This document shows positions 18,635 to 27,240 of a stretch of DNA of 64,000 nucleotides, piece after piece. The position numbers and the translations under genes were made by a program. The first letter of the stretch is position 1; every line of letters starts with the position of its first letter. The stretch is taken from the NCBI RefSeq assembly GCF_900116555.1, contig NZ_FPAT01000001.1:558001-622000 (forward strand), written 5' to 3'. Source of the stretch: Actinopolyspora lacussalsi subsp. righensis. GTDB lineage: Bacteria > Actinomycetota > Actinomycetes > Mycobacteriales > Pseudonocardiaceae. The notes beneath the pieces were generated by a model. That model was given only the letters and a program-made list of their open reading frames with translations, did not search any database and was not told the origin of the DNA.

Positions 18635-18788
18635 CCCGATGGTGATCGACAGTGGCGGGGCGCGGGCAACCGAGCACAAGATTTTCCAGCACAACGGCCC
18701 GGGAACCATGATGATCAACGATTTCCGGGTCGAGAACTTCGGCACACTCTACCTGTCCTGCGGCAACCGCACCGGGCGGGAAAACTGA
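18635..18788 (+). pseudogene. C-terminal fragment of a PL3 pectate lyase
   Basis: The forward frame reads VIDSGGARATEHKIFQHNG, then GTMMINDFRVENFGTLYLS and CGNRTG before a stop. This closely follows the conserved core of family PL3 pectate lyases (IFQHNGxGT, xFxVxNFGxLYxSCGN). The catalytic region that should precede it and the final strands are missing. It is a relic showing that the ancestor handled pectin, which suits the rhamnosidases and rhamnose operon nearby. Confidence 0.75.
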
Positions 18789-19124
18789 GCGGATCGGCAG
18801 CGGCCCCAGGCAGCGGCCTCAGTAGGAATCGCCGCTACGCCCCGTGGGACATCGACTTCGAATGACACCCGGTTTCGTCGAGCACGGCTTCGACTGACCC
18901 GATGACGAGCGCACCCGGGGGTCTCCTGGGGAACCGCATCGCGGCTTCTCCGCTCGCCGGAGCGGTGCCGCGGGGCGGTCCTCGGAGGCTCCCGCCCGGG
19001 TGACGTGCTCGGCAGCGGTTCCGCCGGGGAACCCCATTTCACGGACACCGTAGAAGTCGTCGGCCAATCCCATAAGACACCCCGCACGACACCGGAAACG
19101 AATAGATCCAACCCCTCGGTCCAG
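18789..19124. other. 336-bp interval, no gene seen
   Basis: Lies between the pectate lyase relic and the stop of the SARP regulator gene. Short open frames on both strands show no recognisable similarity. Confidence 0.45.
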
Positions 19125-22100
19125 TCACAGAACGCGAATCCCTGAGAACTCCGAGCGGAAGAGGCCATCCACGTGACCCGCGAGCGCGCTCTCGCCCAAC
19201 ACCTCGGACAGGGCCTGTGCGGGGGCCAGGTCCCGGCCCCGACGAAAACCGGCGGCGAAGTTCCCGGCATCCGTCCCCAGCCGTGCCGTCAGCGTGATCC
19301 GCTCCATGTCCCCCCGCTCACCAGGTGGGAGCGGAGCGCCTGCCGTCTCGCGCGCTGCCTCGGCGGAGCCGAGTAACAACGCGGCGCCTCTCCACTCCTC
19401 GGCGACGGCCACCGCACCCGCGACGCCTTCCACCACCAGCGCGATCGCTCGGAGGTCCCTGCCCGCGACGCCGAGCCCCTCCAGGTGATAGCGCAACGCC
19501 GTGGGGGCGTCGCCGCGCTGCTCGGCCACGAAGCCGAGTTCGGCGAGGATCAGCGCGACACCCGGATCACCGTCCATGCGGCGGCACCAGTCGAGCCACC
19601 GCGATAGGTGCTTCTCCGCGGTATCGAGGTCGTTCTCCCTGCGTGCCCCCATACCCAACCCCACCTCGGCGAACTGCTCCCCGAAGGGAAAACCCTGCTC
19701 GGCGGCCGAGCGCATCGCTCGTTCGTGCAGCTCCCGGGCCCGCGGGTAGTCACCTTGCAACAGCGCGACCCGTCCCAGCCCGGACAGTTTCAACGCCACG
19801 TCCGTCCATAAACCGAGTGACGTGGCGATGTGCAGTCCCTCGCGGTGCAGCCCGGCCGACCGCTCGTAATCGCCGCTGATCTCAGCGAGCTGAGCCAGCA
19901 CGTTGCCTGCCTGTAGCTGTCCCCAGGCGTCCCCGAGTGCGTGGTACGCGGCGGCGCTCTCGGCACCATCGCGTTGAGCAGTACTCAGATCGCCGCTGAT
20001 GAGTGCCTGGGTGGCCCGCGCGCTGAGCGCCGCGGCGACGCCCCACCGATCTCCAGCGGTACGAAGCGCCTCCAGCGCCCGATCGATCCGGGCCTCACTC
20101 CGTTGCCGGTCGCCGAAGCCGAGCTGGGCGAATCCCAGGAACCATCGCGCCGTGGCTCTGCGCAGCGGGTCCTCGATCCGTGCGCTCAGCTCCCACGTTC
20201 GGTCGCACTCGACCAGCGGGGACTCGCCCTCATCGGCGCGGAACGCGAAACCCGCCCGCCAGCAGAGCGCGGCAAGGCGGTTGTCGGAGGTGCTGTCCCC
20301 CGCGATCGTGAGGGCCGCGGAGCAGGACCGACTTCCTTCACCCGATTGGCCACGCAGCAACCAATACCACGCCAACGCGTTCACGAGTCGCAGTCCCAGC
20401 TCGGCGAGCTCGTACCGTACGGCGACATCCAGTGCGTTGCGGAGGTTGGCCGCCTCCGCGTCCAAGCGCTCCAACCAGCTTCGCTGGTTCGACCCGCGCA
20501 GCTGCGGTACGGCCCGTTCGGCGAGATCGGTGTAGTACCACACGTAACGGGTCTGAACCCGTGCGTGTTCACCGGACTCGCGCAGGCGCTCGGCACAATA
20601 GGCCGAAATGGACTCGAGCAAGTGGAACCGCCGTCCATTGGTGCCGTCCGAAGCCGCGACCAGGGACCGGTCCACCAAACGAGCGACCAGATCGAGAATT
20701 CGCGAAGTGTCGATCCCCTCATCCGCACATGTTTGTTCGGCCGCACCGAGGGTGAAACCGCCGATGTGGGGGACGAGTCGGCACAGCACGGACCGTTCGG
20801 AAGCGCTCAGGAGGCTCCAGCTCCAGTCGATCGTCGCCCGCAGGGTCTGCTGCCGCGCGGGCGCGCCGCGATATCCGACGGTGAGCAGTTCGAACCGATT
20901 CGCCAACCGCGCCGCCACCTCGCGGGTGCCCAGTGCCCGTACTCTGGTCGCGGCCAGTTCGAGAGACAGCGGGACCCCGTCCAGTCGCTCGCAGATGGCG
21001 AGCACCTCTCGCATGTTGGACCGGTCGAGCCGGAAGTCGGGAGAGGCCGCGCTCGCCTTCGTCACGAACAGCTCGACCGCGCTCGCCTCCTCCATCCTTT
21101 CCGGACCGTCCGGGACCACCAGTGGTGGGACGTTGTGCAGCTGTTCGCCGACGACACCGAGCGCGTCCTGACTCGTCGCGAGCACTCGCAGACCGGGTGC
21201 CGCCTTCAACAGCTTCTCGACCAGCTTGGCGACCGGTTCGACCAGGTGTTCACAATTGTCCAGGAGGAGAAGCAACCGCTTGGTACGCAGAGCGTCCCTC
21301 AACCGCTCGGACAGCGGAGTCGGGAATCCACCACCGGGCCCGCCGCTCGAAGTGGCCTCGTCACGTATCTCGAGGGTGCTCGCGACCTGGTTGACGACGG
21401 CGTCGTAGAGTTCGGCCTCGTCCATCTCTCCCGGCGGAGCCAGCGGTGCCAGTTCCACCAGCCAAACCCCGTCCGTAAATGTCTCGGTCAGAGTCGTGGC
21501 CAGCTCCAGGGCGAGTCTCGTCTTCCCCACTCCGCCGGTGCCGGTCAGGGTGACCAGTCGGTTTCCGTCCAGCAGCTCACGAAGCTCCGCTACGGCGGCG
21601 TCCCGACCGATCAGCGGGGTGAGCACGGAGGGGAGGTTGCCCGGTGTGGAGACCGCCGCCTTGTCCGAGGACGGCGGCACGGGATCGAGACTGGTGGACC
21701 GCTGCAGGATCGCCTGACGAAGCGCCACCAGCTCGTTGTTCGGTTCGACCCCGAGATTCTCGCCGAGGTAGCTCCGAAACTCGTCGAAGGTCTGCAACGC
21801 CTCGCTCGACCTACCGGCGCGGTGAAGTGCGCTCATGCGCAGCCCTCGCAACCGCTCCCGTAGCGGATACCTGGTAGTCAGGTCCGCCAGGTCACCCACG
21901 AGCACTCGGTCCTCACCCAGTTCCAGCAGCACTTCGGCGTGGTCCTCCGCCGCCGCGATCCATTGCTCCTCGAAACGAGTGATCGCCGCACTCGCGAACT
22001 CCTCGTCCCTGAAATCCGCGAGTGCCGGGCCGCGCCAGAGTCCGAGGGCGTAGGCGAGCGCGTCGGCGCGCGCCCGGGGGCATTCGGTGCGCCGGGATCC

Positions 22101-22433
22101 GATGATGAGGTGCTGAAACCGTCTCGCGTCCACCTCGGTGTCCTCGACGCGGAGCAGGTATCCGGGCGCGGAGTACTCGACGAGGGTCGCCGCGCCGGAT
22201 TCCGCACCGTCCAAGGTCCGCCGCAACTGCCACACCTTCGTCTGAAGGGCGGCCGTGGGATTTCGCGGCAGCTCCTCACCCCAGAGGGCGTCACACAACC
22301 GATCGGTGGAGACGAGTTGACCATCATGGACCAACAGGGTTGCCAGTAGCACTCGCACTTTGGACTCGGGGACCGTGACCGGCAGGCCGTCCGCCGTCCA
22401 CACCGCCAGAGGTCCGAGGATCCCGAATCGCAT
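19125..22433 (-). CDS. AfsR/SARP-type regulator with NB-ARC ATPase and TPR domains
   Basis: 1102 residues. The N-terminal winged-helix DNA-binding domain begins MRFGILGPLAVW and includes STDRLCDALWGE. A bacterial transcriptional activation domain follows to about residue 250 (YSAPGYLLRV, SSEALQTFDEFRSYLGENLG). The NB-ARC ATPase has Walker A TGTGGVGKTR and Walker B LLLLLDNCEHL. The long C-terminal half is TPR-like. Such proteins activate secondary-metabolite or developmental genes on ATP- and phosphorylation-dependent cues. It is divergent from the imine reductase gene, with ~305 nt between, and that gene is a plausible target (inference). Confidence 0.93.
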   Translation of the reverse strand: MRFGILGPLAVWTADGLPVTVPESKVRVLLATLLVHDGQLVSTDRLCDALWGEELPRNPTAALQTKVWQLRRTLDGAESGAATLVEYSAPGYLLRVEDTEVDARRFQHLIIGSRRTECPRARADALAYALGLWRGPALADFRDEEFASAAITRFEEQWIAAAEDHAEVLLELGEDRVLVGDLADLTTRYPLRERLRGLRMSALHRAGRSSEALQTFDEFRSYLGENLGVEPNNELVALRQAILQRSTSLDPVPPSSDKAAVSTPGNLPSVLTPLIGRDAAVAELRELLDGNRLVTLTGTGGVGKTRLALELATTLTETFTDGVWLVELAPLAPPGEMDEAELYDAVVNQVASTLEIRDEATSSGGPGGGFPTPLSERLRDALRTKRLLLLLDNCEHLVEPVAKLVEKLLKAAPGLRVLATSQDALGVVGEQLHNVPPLVVPDGPERMEEASAVELFVTKASAASPDFRLDRSNMREVLAICERLDGVPLSLELAATRVRALGTREVAARLANRFELLTVGYRGAPARQQTLRATIDWSWSLLSASERSVLCRLVPHIGGFTLGAAEQTCADEGIDTSRILDLVARLVDRSLVAASDGTNGRRFHLLESISAYCAERLRESGEHARVQTRYVWYYTDLAERAVPQLRGSNQRSWLERLDAEAANLRNALDVAVRYELAELGLRLVNALAWYWLLRGQSGEGSRSCSAALTIAGDSTSDNRLAALCWRAGFAFRADEGESPLVECDRTWELSARIEDPLRRATARWFLGFAQLGFGDRQRSEARIDRALEALRTAGDRWGVAAALSARATQALISGDLSTAQRDGAESAAAYHALGDAWGQLQAGNVLAQLAEISGDYERSAGLHREGLHIATSLGLWTDVALKLSGLGRVALLQGDYPRARELHERAMRSAAEQGFPFGEQFAEVGLGMGARRENDLDTAEKHLSRWLDWCRRMDGDPGVALILAELGFVAEQRGDAPTALRYHLEGLGVAGRDLRAIALVVEGVAGAVAVAEEWRGAALLLGSAEAARETAGAPLPPGERGDMERITLTARLGTDAGNFAAGFRRGRDLAPAQALSEVLGESALAGHVDGLFRSEFSGIRVL

Positions 22434-22738
22434 ACCGCCAGACTATCCGCGCGGCCGGATCCTTCCGGAAGGATTCGTGACGGTTCCTGCGGCCTCACTC
22501 GTCCGGAGCTGTATACCTCCGTTCGGCACATGGGGTTCCTCCATGTCGTCCTGCCCGGAACGATCCGGCACGTGTGGGCAGTGGACGTGAGCGGATCGAG
22601 AGTGACTCCTGAGCGGACTACGCCAGAGTGAGCGGTACAGCATCCTCGAATGGTGCGGACCAAGCGATGGTGGCTGCCGAACAAGACAGAAGAAGCGGAA
22701 CGACCCTGGGGCGGTCGCCGCGAAGGAGGAACACAGCA
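22434..22738. promoter_or_regulatory. divergent promoter region SARP regulator / imine reductase
   Basis: The ~305-nt space between two divergent starts must hold both promoters. I saw no clean direct heptamer repeats of the SARP type, so any autoregulation remains a guess. Confidence 0.4.
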
Positions 22739-23617
22739 ATGACTGCGGCCAACCGCGAGCCGGTCACGATCCTTGGGCTCGGTCCGATGGGCCAGGCTCT
22801 AGCCGGAGCGTTCCTGAACAACGGCCACCCCACCACGATGTGGAACCGGACGGAGTCGAAAGCGGATGCCCTGGTGACGGAGGGAGCCCACCGGTCGGAG
22901 ACGGTCGTCGACGCGGTCGCGGCGAGTGATCTCGTCATCGCCTGCGTGATCGACTACGACGCGGTGCAGGCGATCGTCGAGCCTGCTGCCACCGCGCTGA
23001 AAGGCAAGACGCTGGTGAACCTGACCGCCGACTCGCCCGCACGGGCCCGCGAGATGGCCGACTGGGCGGCCGAGCACGGCATCGAATACCTGGACGGGGC
23101 GATCATGACCCCGGCACCGACCATCGGGGGATCAGCGGCCGTCGTTCTCTACGCCGGTTCACAGGCTCTCTACGAGATCCACGAACCGACGCTGTCCAAC
23201 CTGGGTGGAACGGCCGCGCACCTGGGCACGGATCCGGGCAGGGCAGCGGCGCACGATGTTTCCCTGCTGGACATGTTCTGGACCGGCATGGCAGGCATGG
23301 TGCACGGTTTCGCACTGGCCAAGGCCGAAGGAATCGAGGCGGTCGACCTGGCACCCTACGCCAAGGGCATCGTCAACCTGCTGCCCGACATCATGTCCGA
23401 CTTCGCCGAACGAATCGACGAGGACCGCTTCACCGGAGACATCTCCAACATACGGTCCGCCGCAGCGGGCATGGACCACATCATCCACGCGGCCCACAAC
23501 CGCGACATCGAGACCGGTGTGCTCAACGCGGCCACGGCGCTGGCGAAACGGGCCACGGAGTCCGGATACGGTGCGGAGAGCTTCGCTCGACTCTCCCAGG
23601 TTCTCCGCGACGCGTAA
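22739..23617 (+). CDS. NADPH-dependent imine reductase-like oxidoreductase
   Basis: A 292-residue protein of the imine reductase/beta-hydroxyacid dehydrogenase superfamily. The Rossmann motif VTILGLGPMGQALAGAFL is at the N-terminus, with phosphate-binding MWNRTESKAD indicating NADPH. The long inter-domain helix and the substrate-cleft segment AAHDVSLLDMFWTGMAGMVH follow. That segment carries Asp rather than the Tyr of one stereochemical class, although I cannot align the position with certainty. GAAGGAGG precedes the ATG by 9 nt. Likely reduces a cyclic imine or related C=N bond; the natural substrate is unknown. A perfect hairpin follows the gene. Confidence 0.88.
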   Translation: MTAANREPVTILGLGPMGQALAGAFLNNGHPTTMWNRTESKADALVTEGAHRSETVVDAVAASDLVIACVIDYDAVQAIVEPAATALKGKTLVNLTADSPARAREMADWAAEHGIEYLDGAIMTPAPTIGGSAAVVLYAGSQALYEIHEPTLSNLGGTAAHLGTDPGRAAAHDVSLLDMFWTGMAGMVHGFALAKAEGIEAVDLAPYAKGIVNLLPDIMSDFAERIDEDRFTGDISNIRSAAAGMDHIIHAAHNRDIETGVLNAATALAKRATESGYGAESFARLSQVLRDA

Positions 23618-23681
23618 TCAACGGCCGCACGGATGAGTTCCGACCATCCGTCAACCGGGGTCGCCGCCGCGAAATCGTTCT

Positions 23682-23715
23682 CCGGCGAGTGGTGGGAACA
23701 ACCACCACTCGCCGG
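23682..23715 (+). terminator. 14-bp perfect-stem terminator after imine reductase
   Basis: CCGGCGAGTGGTGG, loop GAACAA, and the exact complement, followed by TACTTTACT. Located 64 nt after the stop codon. Confidence 0.85.
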
Positions 23716-23761
23716 TACTTTACTGCCCTGCCGTGGTATTTTCCACCGGAGAAACCTGTCG

Positions 23762-23915
23762 ATGACGGAGAACAATCGGCTACCCGTGACAGTTCTGGGG
23801 ATCGGCATGATGGGCACCGCTTTGGCCGGTGCGTTTCTGAATAATGGCAACCGGACGATCGTCTGGGACCGTTCCGCGAATAAAGCCGATTCCCTGATCG
23901 CTGAGAGCCCGCTTC
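23762..23915 (+). pseudogene. truncated second imine reductase
   Basis: The start MTENNRLPVTVLGIGMMGT and continuation LAGAFLNNGNRT, VWDRSANKADSLIAE align directly with the first 50 residues of the intact imine reductase. Similarity ends abruptly around 23910. The frame then continues into unrelated sequence, including a short tail ending at 24163 that matches nothing I know. The N-terminal Rossmann half-motif alone cannot be functional. It is a broken tandem duplicate or paralogue. Confidence 0.8.
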
Positions 23916-24377
23916 GGAACTCAATCTCGATTCTGAGGCGGATCCGCCGATGCCAGAGATCAACGCGCGGCTGTCGTGGGTATCGGCCGCCGAGAATCCA
24001 CCGACCCAGGGATGCCACCCCGTTCGAACAGCCAAGCAAGGAGTCAGTGCCTTACGATCTTTCTCGCCGTCCCCTGTCCGAGCGGCTCGACCGCTACGGA
24101 AGCGGACCGAGTCCGGTGACGGCGAATTTCGACCGCGATGCGTTCGCAGCGAAACAGCCGTAACACTCCGGTGCCACCCCGGAACTACGCCGGGATCTCG
24201 CGGGGAAGGACCATTCATCCACAACCGCACCTCCGCGGCCGACGACGAGCGGCGGCGTGCTACGGGGCGCACGACAGGACGCGGTTCCCGACTCTCCCTT
24301 GTGAATACGATCCGTGGTTTTACTGCTACGCACCGGACAGAGATGCCTTGGGGCCAGTATAACAATCGGCCACGGGT

Positions 24378-24550
24378 GACTACCAACACAGCGCCACCGT
24401 GCGCACCGACGCCGCGTCCTTGTTCGAATACCTAGCCGACGTGAACCGATTGCCCGACTGCTTCGAGGGAATGGTCTCCGTCGAGTCCACCGGGCAACAC
24501 ACCGTGCACACGGTGGCCCGGGTCGAGGGGCAACGCCGCGAGGGCACTCC
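24378..24550 (+). pseudogene. SRPBCC-family (polyketide cyclase-like) fragment
   Basis: An open stretch reads DYQHSATVRTDAASLFEYL, then ADVNRLPDCFEGM and TVHTVARVEGQRREG. This is the N-terminal half of an SRPBCC/START-like ligand-binding protein. There is no start codon in frame (a stop lies just before) and the helix-grip C-terminus is absent, so it is truncated at both ends. The ~460 bases before it hold no recognisable gene. Confidence 0.65.
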
Positions 24551-24616
24551 GGTTGTCCGCACCGGCTCCTCGCTGCCGCCGTGTCAGGAGAGCTCGCCGC
24601 CATTCGGAGTGCGGTC

Positions 24617-25093
24617 TCACAGCGTGCGGCGCGGCCTGTCGGATACCGGCCACACGGCGGGAAGAACGGGCGGCACCTCGGGAAACCACTTGCCGTAGTA
24701 GTCGGGATCCTTGCGCACCAGCGCCGATTGGTGGGCGCGGTGAAACACCGGATCACCGAGCCACGGTGGCAACTCCCCCGCCCCGGCCAGCGACTCCTGC
24801 GTGCGCACGCTGTCCAGCCCGAGACCGCTGACCAGGTCCGCTCGCAGCGACGAGGCGCAGGTGTCGGCTCGCCCGGTCGAGCACCAGCCCCGGCAGATCT
24901 CGAGACCGTAGCGGGTCAGTGCCTCCTCGTACCCGGCCCACATGCTCGCGGCGGGGTGGTGACGCCAACCGTAGTGGGCGACGGTCAGAGCTCGCAGCAC
25001 CTGCAACGCCTCCACTCGCTGCTTGCCCAGCCGTCGGGAATCGAGCACTCGCGCGACCGACGCGAACTCCGAGCAGGGAAGGAACGTCTGCAC
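24617..25093 (-). CDS. MSMEG_6728-family protein (pyrimidine-dimer glycosylase-related fold)
   Basis: About 158 residues from a GTG start giving VQTFLPCSEFASVARVLD, with AGGA just upstream. The core SRRLGKQRVEALQVLRAL, YGWRHHPAASMWAGYEEAL, PPWLGDPVFHRAHQSALVRK and DYYGKWFPEVP is diagnostic of this actinobacterial family. The family is remotely related to T4 endonuclease V-type glycosylases. Function is untested; a DNA-repair role is an inference from fold. The last residues reach a stop inside the downstream GC-rich region. Monocistronic. Confidence 0.88.
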   Translation of the reverse strand: MQTFLPCSEFASVARVLDSRRLGKQRVEALQVLRALTVAHYGWRHHPAASMWAGYEEALTRYGLEICRGWCSTGRADTCASSLRADLVSGLGLDSVRTQESLAGAGELPPWLGDPVFHRAHQSALVRKDPDYYGKWFPEVPPVLPAVWPVSDRPRRTL

Positions 25094-25586
25094 GGCAGTC
25101 CTTTCCGGAGAAGGATCCACGAACGAGGCCCCACCGCAAGCTTGCACCAGCGCACGGCAGGAGAACCACGGCTGTCGCTCACACCACGGAGCGCGAACCC
25201 CGATGGGGGAGGACGGTGGAGTCATCCGCGTGAGGTCCCGGCGAGGGAGGGCGTGATGCGAGACGAGCGGGCGACCACCACCGTGAGCGAGGCGGTCGCG
25301 GAACCCACGGGGTCCCCGCTGACCTCCACGGAACAGTACGCGCTCACCGAAACGTCAGCAGAGCCGGGAACCACCTGTCGTGCGGGCTGCGCCTGGCCGC
25401 AGGCCGATGCGTTCCCGACGTCCTGGGAGGTTCCCCGGAACGGTGTCGATGGTGCTCGTCCTCGACTACTTCCGGGCGCACCATCCCGGCCCCGGACTTC
25501 TAGACCACTCCCTCGAACCCGGTGCTCACCCGCACACACCCCGCTCACCCACGTAAGTGGCACGGCCACGGACAGGAGCGCTAGGC
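25094..25586. other. 493-bp interval without a clear gene
   Basis: A forward open frame beginning near 25257 (MRDERATTTVSEAV) has some actinobacterial codon bias but no recognisable domain and no good stop before the hydrolase gene. It may be decayed. The promoters of the flanking divergent genes should lie here. Confidence 0.4.
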
Positions 25587-26396
25587 ATGGGCACGCACAT
25601 CCGCGCAGGGGAGCTCGACATCTGGGCCGAACAGACCGGACAAGGACCGGATATCCTGCTCATCGGTGGACTGGGCGATACCGTCGAGTCCTGGCAGTTC
25701 CAGCTCGACGGGCTCTCGGACCGCTATCACCTGATCGCCTTCGACAACCGGGGGGCGGGGCGGACAGCGATGCCCGCCACCCCTGTCTCCGTGGAGACGA
25801 TGGCCGACGACGCGGCGCACCTCCTCCGTGCGGTCGGGGTTCCTTCCGCCCACGTGGCGGGCTTCTCGGGCGGTAGCATCATCGCCCAGGAGCTGGCCCT
25901 GCGCCACCCCGAGCTCGTGCGCAGCCTGGTCCTGCAGAGCACGTGGCCGGTGATGGACCCCTACCTCCGTTCGTGGGCGAGGTTCGTCCGCTGGCTGGTG
26001 GAGGTCGCTCCGAGCGAACGGGCGTTCCTGGAGGGATTCTTCCTCGACATCTACACGGCGCGAGCACACAACGACGGAACCGTCGACCAACTCATCGAGG
26101 AAGTGCTCGCCTTCCCCCACAAGCAAGCTCCCGAGGACGTGCAGCGGTTCCTCGACAGCTTCATCGAGCACGACACGACCGAGCGCCTCCCCCGGATCTC
26201 CGTACCCGCGCTCGTCCTCGCCGGTGGTCTCGACCCGACCGCGCGTCCGGGGCTGTGCCGCGCCGTGGCCGAGAAAATTCCCCACGCGCGGTTCGAAATC
26301 ATGGAAAAGGAGGCCCATCAACCCTTCCAGGAAATACCGAACGAATGGAACTCCCGCGTCGATGCGTTCTGGCGGGCCGTCGAAGCGGGAAACTGA
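25587..26396 (+). CDS. alpha/beta-hydrolase
   Basis: A 269-residue single-domain hydrolase of the pimeloyl-ACP-esterase/haloperoxidase type. The oxyanion loop is in GGLGDTVESWQF, the nucleophile Ser in the elbow AGFSGGSII, the acid in AGGLDPTA, and the catalytic His in KEAHQPF near the C-terminus, so the triad is complete. The ATG at 25587 is preceded by CAGGAG. The cap region is helical. No neighbour indicates a substrate; ester or lactone hydrolysis is likely. Confidence 0.88.
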   Translation: MGTHIRAGELDIWAEQTGQGPDILLIGGLGDTVESWQFQLDGLSDRYHLIAFDNRGAGRTAMPATPVSVETMADDAAHLLRAVGVPSAHVAGFSGGSIIAQELALRHPELVRSLVLQSTWPVMDPYLRSWARFVRWLVEVAPSERAFLEGFFLDIYTARAHNDGTVDQLIEEVLAFPHKQAPEDVQRFLDSFIEHDTTERLPRISVPALVLAGGLDPTARPGLCRAVAEKIPHARFEIMEKEAHQPFQEIPNEWNSRVDAFWRAVEAGN

Positions 26397-26544
26397 ATTC
26401 GTCGAAAGCTGCCCCCCCGCGCAGCGCATCGGCTCGCCCTTGTCCGGAAGTTCCACGGCCGCGCACCGGGGGGACGTTTATACGCACTCCCTGAACGGTA
26501 TATCGGGTGGTGAACGCGTCAACGCCGAGCGGGAGGTGCTGGGC

Positions 26545-27177
26545 GTGACTCACCGAGATGACCGGAACGAAGAACCCGCCGCAGGCCGGCCGCGCAGGAA
26601 TAGGGCGGTGCTGGGCATCGTGACGAGCCTGTCGGCGGCGGCCGCGATCACGGCTGCGGTGCTCGTGCCTTCCGCACCCGATGGCCCGCCCGAAGCCCCG
26701 AGCGGAGAAACGGCAGCGCCGGTGATAACGGCCGAACCCGGCACCGTGCGGGAGGAGATCGTCACGGCTGCACGAGCCGAGCTCGGCACCGAAGAGACCG
26801 GCAAGAACTGCCACGTGTACTCCGAGCAGTGCGTGCCCTGGTGCGCGCTGTTCGCCATGTCGGCCTGGGAAAGGGCGGGCGTGGACGTCGAACCCGAAGA
26901 GTTCTCCTTCACCGGCGACGTCTACACGACCGGTCAAACCGAGGGCACGGCCTACGGCAGCGCGCAGCTGGAGCAAGCCAGACCGGGCGACGTGCTGCTG
27001 TTCGGCACCGGCCCGGCGACCCCCGATTCCAGCCACCACATCGGTGTGGTCGAGAAGATCCAGGGCGAGCAGGTCACCCTGATCGAGGGCAACACCGGTG
27101 ACAACCCCGACAGGGTCATGCGCAAGACGCACGAGCTCGGCGAGAACACCTTCTACGGCGGCGTGCGCCCCTGGTGA
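26545..27177 (+). CDS. membrane-anchored or secreted CHAP-domain protein
   Basis: About 210 residues from the GTG at 26545 (GGGAGGTG upstream). A basic N-terminus and hydrophobic segment (VLGIVTSLSAAAAITAAVLV) form a signal/anchor. A Pro/Glu-rich linker follows, then a CHAP domain with the catalytic Cys in VPWCALFAMSAWE and His in DSSHHIGVVE. The late DNPDRVMRKTH and FYGGVRPW strands are typical. CHAP enzymes are cysteine amidases/endopeptidases acting on peptidoglycan, so cell-wall remodelling outside the membrane is likely. Confidence 0.88.
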   Translation: MTHRDDRNEEPAAGRPRRNRAVLGIVTSLSAAAAITAAVLVPSAPDGPPEAPSGETAAPVITAEPGTVREEIVTAARAELGTEETGKNCHVYSEQCVPWCALFAMSAWERAGVDVEPEEFSFTGDVYTTGQTEGTAYGSAQLEQARPGDVLLFGTGPATPDSSHHIGVVEKIQGEQVTLIEGNTGDNPDRVMRKTHELGENTFYGGVRPW

Positions 27178-27240
27178 AGACCGCCGCGGCCTCCGACTCA
27201 GCCGCGCTCGTGGCCCCCGCGCCTCAGGGCCTCGTCTCGC

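Noticed and set aside
24581-25876. Long forward frame across the MSMEG_6728-type gene and into the hydrolase gene
   Set aside because: It is antisense to one recognised gene and out of frame with the other; the protein is low-complexity Arg/Pro-rich.
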